From contig DATCVG010000061.1 in NCBI GenBank assembly GCA_036567085.1, positions 1 to 13,991 of the forward strand: 13,991 bases of DNA, given 5' to 3'. Both the position numbers and the translations under genes were made by a program. This document shows, piece after piece, positions 5,917 to 12,705 of the stretch. Position 1 is the stretch's first letter. The number at the start of each line of letters is the position of its first letter. The DNA is from Methylopumilus sp036567085 (GTDB taxonomy: Bacteria; Pseudomonadota; Gammaproteobacteria; Burkholderiales; Methylophilaceae). A model generated the notes under the pieces. That model was not told where the DNA came from, did not search any database, and worked only from the letters and a program-made list of their open reading frames with translations.

Positions 5917-7746
5917 ATGTTTAAGTATTTCGAAAAGCTACTTAATCCATTTCCTAAAGAATTTTTAGTTACACCACCTAAAACTTTATTAGCATTTATT
6001 TGGTTGTGCACAAAAAATCTTAGATGGCTAATTTTATGTATGGCTTTACTAACAGCATTTATAGGTGCGTTCGAAGCTGTTTTATTCTCATACATGGGAT
6101 CGCTTGTTGATCTATTAAATCATTCAAGTCGAAACGATTTTTGGAACCAACATTTTTCAATGCTGCTATCTGCTTCCCTGATTTTAATCTTGAGTACGGT
6201 TCTTATTTTATTTCAAACATTAATTAAGCATCAATCACTTGCTGGAGCATTCCCGATGCGCATGCGTTGGAATTTCCATCGCTTGCTTCTTAATCAAAGT
6301 ATGAATTTTTATCACAATGAATTCGCAGGAAGAGTTGCTGCAAAAGTTATGCAAACTGCTCTTGCTGTCAGAGATTTATGGTTTATTTTGGCTGACATAT
6401 TAATCTATGTGATGATTTATTTTTTCACGATGATTTTAGTTGTTGGCAAATTCAATTACATATTAATGCTTCCTTTTATTGGATGGGTAATATTTTATAT
6501 TCTGGCCTTAGTTTATTTTGTGCCGCGTTTAAGTATGCTCTCAAGAAATCAAGCTGATGCTAGATCTTTAATGACTGGAAGAATTACAGATGCATATACC
6601 AATATAAGCACAATCAAACTATTTTCGCATGCAGGACGTGAAGCTAATTTTGCAAAAGTAGCTATGAAGGAATTCTTAGGTAGTGTAAATAAGCAAATGC
6701 GATTAGTTAGCTGGATTGAAGTCATTAACCATTTACTCAGTATGCTTCTTGTGATTGGTACTGCTTTTGCTGCAATTTGGCTTTGGTCGAGTAGCAAAAT
6801 TATGGTGGGTGTAATTGCAACTTCGACTGCCATGGCTCTTAGGTTAAATGGTATATCGCATTGGGTGATGTGGGAGATGACTTCGCTATATGAGCAAGTT
6901 GGAACACTTCAAGATGGTTTGAATACTTTATCAATGCATCAAGAGATTAAGGATGAAAAAAATGCAAAAGATCTTCAAATAAAGAAGGCTTCAGTTTCTT
7001 TTCGAAATATAGTTTTTAATTACCCTAACCAAAAAAAATCTGTTATTCATAACTTTTCTTTACATATTAATCCGGGTGAGAAGGTTGGCTTAGTTGGAAG
7101 ATCTGGTGCAGGAAAATCTACGCTCGTAAATCTACTATTAAGATTTTATGACCTCAAAGCAGGGATGATCACAATTGATGATCAAGATATTTCTAAAGTA
7201 AAGCAAAATAGCTTAAGAGAAAAAATTGGTATGGTGACCCAAGATACTTCTCTTCTTCATCGTTCCGTTAAAGATAACATTGTATATGGCAGACCTAATG
7301 CAACTCAAAAACAAATGATTGATGCTGCAAAAAGAGCTAAGGCGCACGATTTTATAATGCAGTTAGAAGATAATTTTTCTAGAAAAGGTTATGAAGCACA
7401 CGTAGGAGAAAGAGGCGTTAAATTATCAGGCGGTCAGAGGCAGCGAATTTCTATTGCGAGAGTTATGTTAAAAGATGCGCCAATATTGTTGTTAGATGAG
7501 GCAACAAGTGCGCTTGATTCAGAGATTGAAGTTGTGATTCAGCAGAGCCTCTATCAACTCATGGAAGGTAAAACAGTAATTGCAATCGCACATCGACTAT
7601 CAACTATTGCAGCAATGGATAGACTCATTGTCATCGACAAAGGTAAGATTATTGAGGAGGGGTCTCATGCTGAGCTTATTAAAAAGAAAGGTTTATATGC
7701 GAGACTCTGGAGACATCAAAGTGGAGGATTTCTTGGTGAGGCTTAA
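5917..7746 (+). CDS. ABC exporter half-transporter (fused membrane and ATPase domains, MsbA-like)
   Basis: A 609-residue type IV ABC half-transporter expected to work as a homodimer in the inner membrane. The transmembrane domain (about 25-330) shows six hydrophobic segments, at roughly 36-60, 82-102, 155-175, 182-203, 270-292 and 295-315. The nucleotide-binding domain (about 358-600) has Walker A GRSGAGKS (394-401), a Q-loop at VTQD (440-443), the signature LSGGQ (503-507), Walker B ILLLDE (523-528), a D-loop SALD and the H-loop His559. All catalytic residues are present, so it should be active. Substrate is not predictable: lipids, peptides and drugs are all exported by this fold. It starts eight bases after the ispF stop without a clear Shine-Dalgarno, so it is probably in the ispDF transcript. 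Its stop interlocks with that of the convergent Smr gene. Confidence 0.92.
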   Translation: MFKYFEKLLNPFPKEFLVTPPKTLLAFIWLCTKNLRWLILCMALLTAFIGAFEAVLFSYMGSLVDLLNHSSRNDFWNQHFSMLLSASLILILSTVLILFQTLIKHQSLAGAFPMRMRWNFHRLLLNQSMNFYHNEFAGRVAAKVMQTALAVRDLWFILADILIYVMIYFFTMILVVGKFNYILMLPFIGWVIFYILALVYFVPRLSMLSRNQADARSLMTGRITDAYTNISTIKLFSHAGREANFAKVAMKEFLGSVNKQMRLVSWIEVINHLLSMLLVIGTAFAAIWLWSSSKIMVGVIATSTAMALRLNGISHWVMWEMTSLYEQVGTLQDGLNTLSMHQEIKDEKNAKDLQIKKASVSFRNIVFNYPNQKKSVIHNFSLHINPGEKVGLVGRSGAGKSTLVNLLLRFYDLKAGMITIDDQDISKVKQNSLREKIGMVTQDTSLLHRSVKDNIVYGRPNATQKQMIDAAKRAKAHDFIMQLEDNFSRKGYEAHVGERGVKLSGGQRQRISIARVMLKDAPILLLDEATSALDSEIEVVIQQSLYQLMEGKTVIAIAHRLSTIAAMDRLIVIDKGKIIEEGSHAELIKKKGLYARLWRHQSGGFLGEA

Positions 7747-7754
7747 TGTGCCTT
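7738..7754. other. Small inverted repeat spanning two interlocked stop codons
   Basis: GAGGC (7738-7742) and GCCTT (7750-7754) can pair over five positions including one G-T, around a seven-base loop that contains TTAA. Bases 7744-7746 are the TAA of the exporter. The complement of 7743-7745 is the TAA of the Smr gene. The hairpin is weak and no long T-run follows, so a role in termination is only a possibility. Confidence 0.3.
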
Positions 7755-8291
7755 TAATAAAACAATGACTGCACCGCTGCCACCATCATGCACTCTAGCT
7801 TGAGCGTATGCTATTACCTCTTCTTTTTGTGCTAACCAATGCTTTAATTTGTTTTTAAGAACAGGTTCCTTATTTTTCGAGTTGTAACCTTTTCCATGCA
7901 CGATGCGAACGCATCGAATATTATTTTTTTTACATTCAGCAATAAATTGAACAATATAGGCTTTAGCTTCATCCGAAATCATGCCATGAAGATCAATAGA
8001 TTTTTGTACGACCCAAAATCCTTTTCTTAGTTTTTTTAAAATATCAGGGGAATGGCCTTCTCTAATATAAAAAAGTTCTTCCCCATTCTCAATATCGTGA
8101 AGCGGTTCATAGCGATCGCTGATGGAATCAATGAGCGCTTGTTTTTCGTCTCTTATAAAGTTAAGAGGTACCGGCTTGGGTTTTTTTTGAGGGGCTTTAT
8201 GCTCTTTTTTCTTGGGACTGATTCTTAATGGATTTGCCCCTTTGATGGCTTCTCTGAATAAATCAATTTCGTCTTCATTATTTGCTGTCAT
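7743..8291 (-). CDS. Smr-domain protein (putative endonuclease, SmrA/SmrB-like)
   Basis: 182 residues. The N-terminal third is charged and Lys/Pro-rich, starting with a DLFREAIKGANPL helix like that seen in enterobacterial SmrA. The Smr domain (about 97-181) carries the LDLHG-type motif as IDLHG (99-103), the HGKG motif (132-135) and the closing HDGGSGAVIVLLK (168-180). Smr domains are related to the C-terminus of MutS2. E. coli SmrB cuts mRNA at collided ribosomes, and SmrA-type roles are less clear. Length and the intact HGKG/GGSGA motifs point to a stand-alone Smr nuclease, but I cannot choose between SmrA and SmrB. It starts four bases after the trxB stop, without a clear Shine-Dalgarno, suggesting coupling to trxB. 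Confidence 0.88.
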   Translation of the reverse strand: MTANNEDEIDLFREAIKGANPLRISPKKKEHKAPQKKPKPVPLNFIRDEKQALIDSISDRYEPLHDIENGEELFYIREGHSPDILKKLRKGFWVVQKSIDLHGMISDEAKAYIVQFIAECKKNNIRCVRIVHGKGYNSKNKEPVLKNKLKHWLAQKEEVIAYAQARVHDGGSGAVIVLLKAH

Positions 8292-8295
8292 GACA

Positions 8296-9237
8296 TTATT
8301 TTGTTAAAAATCTTTCTGCATCGAGAGCCGCCATACAACCCGTACCAGCGCTTGTCACTGCTTGACGATATATATGGTCTTGCACATCACCCGCTGCAAA
8401 CACACCAGGGATTGAAGTAGCTGTAAAATTACCTTCGCGACCTGCGTTAGTAATTATATAACCATTTTCCATATTTAATTGGCCTTCGAAAATTGAAGTA
8501 TTCGGTTGATGACCAATAGCAATAAAAATACCTTTGAGTGCTATGGTTTTACTTTCATTTGTATTTACATCTTTCATTTTGATGCCTGTGACACCTGTAG
8601 CGTCACCTAATACTTCTTCGAGGACTTTAAATGTTTCAAGGACGATTTTTCCCTCTTTTATGCGATCGTGTATTTTGTCCATCTGAATCGCTTCAGCTTT
8701 GAATTTATCGCGTCTATGAATTAAAGTTACTTTATTTGCAATATTAGACAAATAAAGCGCTTCTTCAATCGCTGTATTCCCGCCACCGACAACAGCTACT
8801 TCTTGATTTTTATAGAAGAATCCATCGCATGTTGCGCATGCAGAAACGCCTTTGCCTAAAAATGCTGTTTCACTATCTAATCCAAGATATTTTGCTGAAG
8901 CACCTGTTGCAATAATGAGAGCGTCACAAGTGTATTCGGATGAATCGCCTACGAGTCGAATAGGCTTTTCTTTGAGATGTGTTGTATGAATATGGTCAAA
9001 TACAATTTCGGTATTGAAGCGTTTAGCATGTTTTTCAAAACGTTCCATCAGTTCAGGGCCCATGACACCGTCAGGATCTGCAGGCCAATTATCAACATCT
9101 GTTGTAGTCATTAATTGACCACCTTGAGCAATACCTGTAATAAGAACAGGATTAAGGTTTGCTCGAGCTGCATAAACTGCAGCGGAATAGCCAGCGGGGC
9201 CAGAGCCTAAGATGATAAGTTGGGCATGTTTTGCCAT
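8296..9237 (-). CDS. trxB: Thioredoxin-disulfide reductase (NADPH)
   Basis: A low-molecular-weight flavoenzyme that passes electrons from NADPH through FAD and a redox-active disulfide to thioredoxin. The 313 residues are typical (E. coli has about 320). The FAD-binding GSGPAG loop is at 11-16, the redox pair is Cys134-Ala-Thr-Cys137, the NADPH loop GGGNTA is at 151-156, HRRDKFKA follows near 174, and the second FAD motif GVFAAGDVQD is at about 278-287. Start choice is secure: AGGAA (9244-9248 on the minus strand) lies six bases before the ATG and the N-terminus matches the family. The downstream Smr gene is probably in the same transcript. It is divergent from ftsK, an association also seen around trxB-lrp-ftsK in enterobacteria. 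Confidence 0.97.
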   Translation of the reverse strand: MAKHAQLIILGSGPAGYSAAVYAARANLNPVLITGIAQGGQLMTTTDVDNWPADPDGVMGPELMERFEKHAKRFNTEIVFDHIHTTHLKEKPIRLVGDSSEYTCDALIIATGASAKYLGLDSETAFLGKGVSACATCDGFFYKNQEVAVVGGGNTAIEEALYLSNIANKVTLIHRRDKFKAEAIQMDKIHDRIKEGKIVLETFKVLEEVLGDATGVTGIKMKDVNTNESKTIALKGIFIAIGHQPNTSIFEGQLNMENGYIITNAGREGNFTATSIPGVFAAGDVQDHIYRQAVTSAGTGCMAALDAERFLTK

Positions 9238-9276
9238 AAAAAATTCCTGAAAAAAGTATGAAGTTACAAACGATCA

Positions 9277-9305
9277 ATTTTAGTTTTCATCGCTTGATTA
9301 AGCAA
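9277..9305 (-). promoter_or_regulatory. Candidate sigma-70 promoter for trxB
   Basis: Read on the minus strand, TTGCTT (9305-9300) is followed after exactly 17 bases by TAAAAT (9282-9277), five of six to the -10 consensus. The -35 match is only three of six. The spacing and the position, about 40 bases before the trxB ATG, are right. Confidence 0.35.
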
Positions 9306-9328
9306 ACCTATTTTTGTTAGAACAGGCC

Positions 9329-9356
9329 TTTTTTGTGGCTTTTTTCATCATTTTTT
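9329..9356. promoter_or_regulatory. Three T6 tracts phased at 11 bp (probable bent DNA)
   Basis: Runs of exactly six T occupy 9329-9334, 9340-9345 and 9351-9356, so their starts are 11 bp apart each time, close to one helical turn. Phased A/T tracts bend DNA. The block ends 12 bases before the extended -10 box of the ftsK promoter candidate, where bent or UP-element-like DNA could help RNA polymerase. Confidence 0.5.
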
Positions 9357-9368
9357 GGCACCTCAAAC

Positions 9369-9377
9369 TGATATAAT
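9369..9377 (+). promoter_or_regulatory. Extended -10 promoter element for ftsK
   Basis: TGATATAAT is a perfect match to the extended -10 consensus TGnTATAAT. No good -35 hexamer lies 16-18 bases upstream, which is usual for extended -10 promoters. Transcription would start near 9384, about 22 bases before the TTG at 9406. Confidence 0.45.
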
Positions 9378-9405
9378 TGAAAAAAAATTCCGAGTACTTA
9401 CAACC

Positions 9406-11706
9406 TTGTTTTTTAAAAAAAAATCAGAATCTACAAAAGCTAGCCAAACCCCACAAGATAACAAACTGAGTGGGATTAAAAATAAGCTAACACGCGAAGC
9501 TTGGTGGTTAAGTTTAATTTTTTTAGGCTTTTATTTGACCATCACACTTGCGACCTACTCTAGCCAAGATCCTTCATGGTCTCATAGTGTCAGTGGTGCA
9601 AATTCAATTCATAATGCTGGGGGTATTATTGGCTCTTATTTGTCGGATTTGCTACTCTATATTTTCGGCTTATCAAGTTGGTGGTTAAGCTTTTTGTGTT
9701 TCTTTAGTATTTGGCTTCTTTACCCACAATACAATAAAGAGTTAAAAGGCTATCGCTCTTTTTTACTTTTTAATTATTTTGGTTTCTTTCTTCTCATCTC
9801 TAGTTCAGCTGCATTTGAGTCTGGCCATCTTGTTGATCTGCCAGCTCAATTTCCATTAAGCCAAGGGGGCTTGCTCGGAAAATTATTTGATCATGCGTTG
9901 CGTGCATCTTTAGGTTATATAGGCTCAAGTATTTTTCTCATTACATCGATTGCGATCGGATTTAGCCTATTTACAGGATGGTCATGGCTTAAAATTTCAG
10001 AGCATTTTGGCCACTTTACTTTTGCTTTATTTCAAAGAGTACAATTTAGATATAGAGATTGGCAAGATCGCAAACACGGAAGAATTATCGAGAAACAAAG
10101 ATTAGAGCTGCTTGAGAGTGAGCGAAGAAAATCTGAAAATAGATCACCACTTAATATTGAATCTCCAGAAGTTGAAATTAAAAAAAGTGAGCGAGTTCAA
10201 AAAGAAAAACAAATTCCACTATTTAATTTTAGTGATAATTTATTACCGCCACTTCATCTTTTAGATCAACCCTCGCATCAGATTGAACCTCAATCGCCAG
10301 AAACAATCGAGTTTATATCTAGACTTATTGAAAAAAAATTAATGGACTTTGGTATTGAAGCGAAGGTGATATCTGCTCAGCCAGGCCCTGTAATTACACG
10401 TTATGAGTTTGAGCCAGCGCCAGGCGTTAAAGGTAGTCAGGTGACCAACTTATCAAAAGATCTGGCACGCGCACTTTCTGTTGTGAGCGTTCGTGTGGTT
10501 GAAACGATTCCTGGTAAAACATGTATGGGATTAGAAATACCTAATCCCAAGAGACAGATTGTTTATTTGTCTGAAATTATGAGCTCTCAAATCTTTGCAG
10601 ATACGAGCGCTTCACTCACGATTGCTTTGGGAAAAGATATTTCAGGCCGACCCGAGGTTGCTGATTTGTCGAAAATGCCACATGTATTAATTGCGGGTAC
10701 AACAGGCTCAGGTAAATCAGTGGCAATTAATGCATTAATTTTAAGTTTGCTTTATAAAGCTAATTCTGAAAAAGTTAGGATGATTTTCATTGATCCTAAA
10801 ATGCTCGAGTTATCCGTATATGAGGGCATTCCTCATCTATTGGCACCAGTTGTTACTGATATGCGCCAAGCTGCTAATGCATTAAATTGGTGTGTAGCTG
10901 AAATGGAAAGACGTTATAAGCTGATGTCGATGTTGGGCGTTAGAAATTTAGCTGGATACAACCAAAAAATTAAAGATAGTATGAAAGATGGCTTCCCAAT
11001 TGCGGATCCTGTGAATCTAGAAAATACTGAACCTTTATCTGAAATGCCGCTTATTGTCATTGTGATTGACGAACTTGCTGATCTAATGATGGTGGTAGGT
11101 AAAAAAATTGAAGAGCTTATTGCAAGGCTTGCTCAAAAAGCGAGAGCTTCTGGCATTCATCTAGTATTAGCAACACAAAGACCTTCCGTAGATGTCATTA
11201 CAGGGCTTATTAAAGCTAACATTCCTGCAAGAATTGCATTCCAAGTGTCTAGCAAAATTGATTCTCGAACAATTTTAGATCAAATGGGCGCTGAAACACT
11301 GCTAGGGCAAGGGGATATGTTATATCAGCCAGCAGGCTCAGGCTACCCTCAAAGAATTCATGGTGCATTTGTGTCTGACCAAGAGGTTCATAAAGTAGTG
11401 AGTTATCTTAAGTCGCATGGCGAACCTAATTACATTGAAGGTATTTTAACTAACGAAACTTCAGAGAGCGGTGATTACGGCGACTCTTCCTCTAATTTCT
11501 CTGGCGAAAAAGACCCGCTTTATGATGAAGCTGTGGAGTTAGTGTTACGAACTAGAAAACCATCCATCTCTTCAGTGCAAAGACATCTCCGCATTGGTTA
11601 TAACCGTGCTGCAAGAATTATTGAAGATATGGAAAGAGCTGGGCTCGTTTCCGCTATGCAAAGTAATGGTAATAGAGACATCCTAGCTCCCAATCTAAAT
11701 GAATAA
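9406..11706 (+). CDS. ftsK: DNA translocase FtsK
   Basis: A septum-anchored, ATP-driven DNA pump that clears the chromosome terminus and activates XerCD recombination at dif. From TTG 9406 it has 766 residues (783 from TTG 9355). Four membrane helices lie at about 33-51, 80-104, 119-136 and 171-193. A charged linker of only about 100 residues follows, against some 600 in E. coli. The motor has Walker A GTTGSGKS (431-438) and Walker B VIVIDELADLM (551-561). The C-terminal gamma winged helix (about 702-761, PLYDEAVELVLRTRKPSISSVQRHLRIGYNR in outline) reads KOPS and contacts XerD. There is no ATG before the first helix, so a rare start is needed. TTG 9355 has no ribosome site and lies upstream of the likely promoter; TTG 9406 has GAG 11 bases ahead. 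The 3' end overlaps lolA by 8 bp. Confidence 0.94.
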   Translation: MFFKKKSESTKASQTPQDNKLSGIKNKLTREAWWLSLIFLGFYLTITLATYSSQDPSWSHSVSGANSIHNAGGIIGSYLSDLLLYIFGLSSWWLSFLCFFSIWLLYPQYNKELKGYRSFLLFNYFGFFLLISSSAAFESGHLVDLPAQFPLSQGGLLGKLFDHALRASLGYIGSSIFLITSIAIGFSLFTGWSWLKISEHFGHFTFALFQRVQFRYRDWQDRKHGRIIEKQRLELLESERRKSENRSPLNIESPEVEIKKSERVQKEKQIPLFNFSDNLLPPLHLLDQPSHQIEPQSPETIEFISRLIEKKLMDFGIEAKVISAQPGPVITRYEFEPAPGVKGSQVTNLSKDLARALSVVSVRVVETIPGKTCMGLEIPNPKRQIVYLSEIMSSQIFADTSASLTIALGKDISGRPEVADLSKMPHVLIAGTTGSGKSVAINALILSLLYKANSEKVRMIFIDPKMLELSVYEGIPHLLAPVVTDMRQAANALNWCVAEMERRYKLMSMLGVRNLAGYNQKIKDSMKDGFPIADPVNLENTEPLSEMPLIVIVIDELADLMMVVGKKIEELIARLAQKARASGIHLVLATQRPSVDVITGLIKANIPARIAFQVSSKIDSRTILDQMGAETLLGQGDMLYQPAGSGYPQRIHGAFVSDQEVHKVVSYLKSHGEPNYIEGILTNETSESGDYGDSSSNFSGEKDPLYDEAVELVLRTRKPSISSVQRHLRIGYNRAARIIEDMERAGLVSAMQSNGNRDILAPNLNE

Positions 11707-12700
11707 AATCTTTTTTGCTTTTTTAATTCTCTCAACCAATGTTTTTGCAGACGGTATTTCAGATTTAAATGCTTTTGTGAATAATGTTTCAAGCATGTCT
11801 TCTGAATTTAGTCAGGTTGTTTTGGATAAGAAAGGCTTAAAACTTCAGGATGTAGAAGGCGTTATGTTATTTAAAAGACCTAATAAATTTAGGTGGGATT
11901 ATTTAAAGCCTTATCAAAATCAAATTATCAGTGATGGCGATCGACTCTTTCTCTACGATCAGGATCTAAGACAAGTTTCTATTAATCCTATAGCTAAAGT
12001 TGCTGGATCAACACCACTTCTCATTATTGCAGGTAAAAATATTGAAAAATATTTTACGCTCAGAAATATAGAAGACCCAGTCGCTAATGAAATGAACCAA
12101 AGTATTAAATGGGTCGAAGCAGTTCCTAAAGAAGAGGGGGCTGGTTTTAGCAAAGTCATACTTGGATTAACTGAAAATAAATTATCAGTGATGAAGATTG
12201 TTGATGCATTTGAACATATCACAACGATTAGTTTTAAAAATGCAAAATACAATGTGACCCTAGTAGATAATGATTTTTTATTTAAATTTCCAACTGGTGT
12301 CGATGTTGTACAAAATGGCATAGCAACCAACAATACATCATTAGCTTCAATTAAAAATAAGGATGAAGAGCTGATTGATTTTGCAAATGCTTGGGCAAGA
12401 GCTTGGTCAGCTAAAGATGTTGACCTTTATTTGAGTAAGTACGCCGAAGATTTTAAAACACCTAATGGTGATGCATTAACTTTATGGCAAGCCTTAAGAA
12501 AACAAAAGATCTCCTCACAAGGAAAAATTCTTGTTGAAATTGAAGATATTAAAGTGACTATGAAAAATGAAAATTTAGCGCGTATACAATTTAAACAAAG
12601 ATATACCTCTGATAAATTAACTGAGGAATCCAGTAAATTGCTTTTAGTTAAAAAAACTAATGGTAAATGGTTTATTCAAGAAGAAGCTTCGGGTAAATAG
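11699..12700 (+). CDS. lolA: LolA lipoprotein carrier fused to a C-terminal NTF2-like (Cds6-type) domain
   Basis: A periplasmic carrier that takes lipoproteins from LolCDE and hands them to LolB at the outer membrane. A signal peptide (1-17, cleaved after Val-Phe-Ala) leads into the LolA domain (about 18-205). That domain contains the family block RPNKFRWDYLKPYQNQIISDG (60-80), LFLYDQDLRQV, and STPLLIIAG (104-112). Ordinary LolA ends there at about 200 residues, but this protein has 333. After a linker of about 17 residues comes a second domain (about 223-331) with FANAWARAWSAKDVDLYLS, YAEDF, WQALRKQKI and a closing VKKTNGKWFIQEE. I recognise this as the NTF2-like domain at the C-terminus of Cds6-like L,D-transpeptidase-family and other betaproteobacterial envelope proteins. 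The gene starts within the last codons of ftsK. The LolA call is firm; the role of the added domain is unknown. Confidence 0.9.
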   Translation: MNKIFFAFLILSTNVFADGISDLNAFVNNVSSMSSEFSQVVLDKKGLKLQDVEGVMLFKRPNKFRWDYLKPYQNQIISDGDRLFLYDQDLRQVSINPIAKVAGSTPLLIIAGKNIEKYFTLRNIEDPVANEMNQSIKWVEAVPKEEGAGFSKVILGLTENKLSVMKIVDAFEHITTISFKNAKYNVTLVDNDFLFKFPTGVDVVQNGIATNNTSLASIKNKDEELIDFANAWARAWSAKDVDLYLSKYAEDFKTPNGDALTLWQALRKQKISSQGKILVEIEDIKVTMKNENLARIQFKQRYTSDKLTEESSKLLLVKKTNGKWFIQEEASGK

Positions 12701-12705
12701 TGCTC

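Noticed and set aside
6549..6833. Minus-strand open frame inside the ABC exporter
   Set aside because: Antisense to the transmembrane domain; its hydrophobic make-up mirrors the membrane helices on the other strand.
9258..9320. Possible 20-codon leader peptide ahead of ftsK (ATG at 9258)
   Set aside because: No Shine-Dalgarno, no attenuation-like codon run or hairpin, and it lies upstream of the best promoter candidate.
9324..9345. Terminator-like AGGCC / GGCTT stem followed by T-run between trxB and ftsK
   Set aside because: The two genes diverge, so no + strand transcript should need to end here; the stem has only five pairs including a G-T. The T-runs are better explained by helical phasing.
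11959..12333. Minus-strand open frame opposite lolA
   Set aside because: Antisense to the LolA domain, with no motif or start signal.
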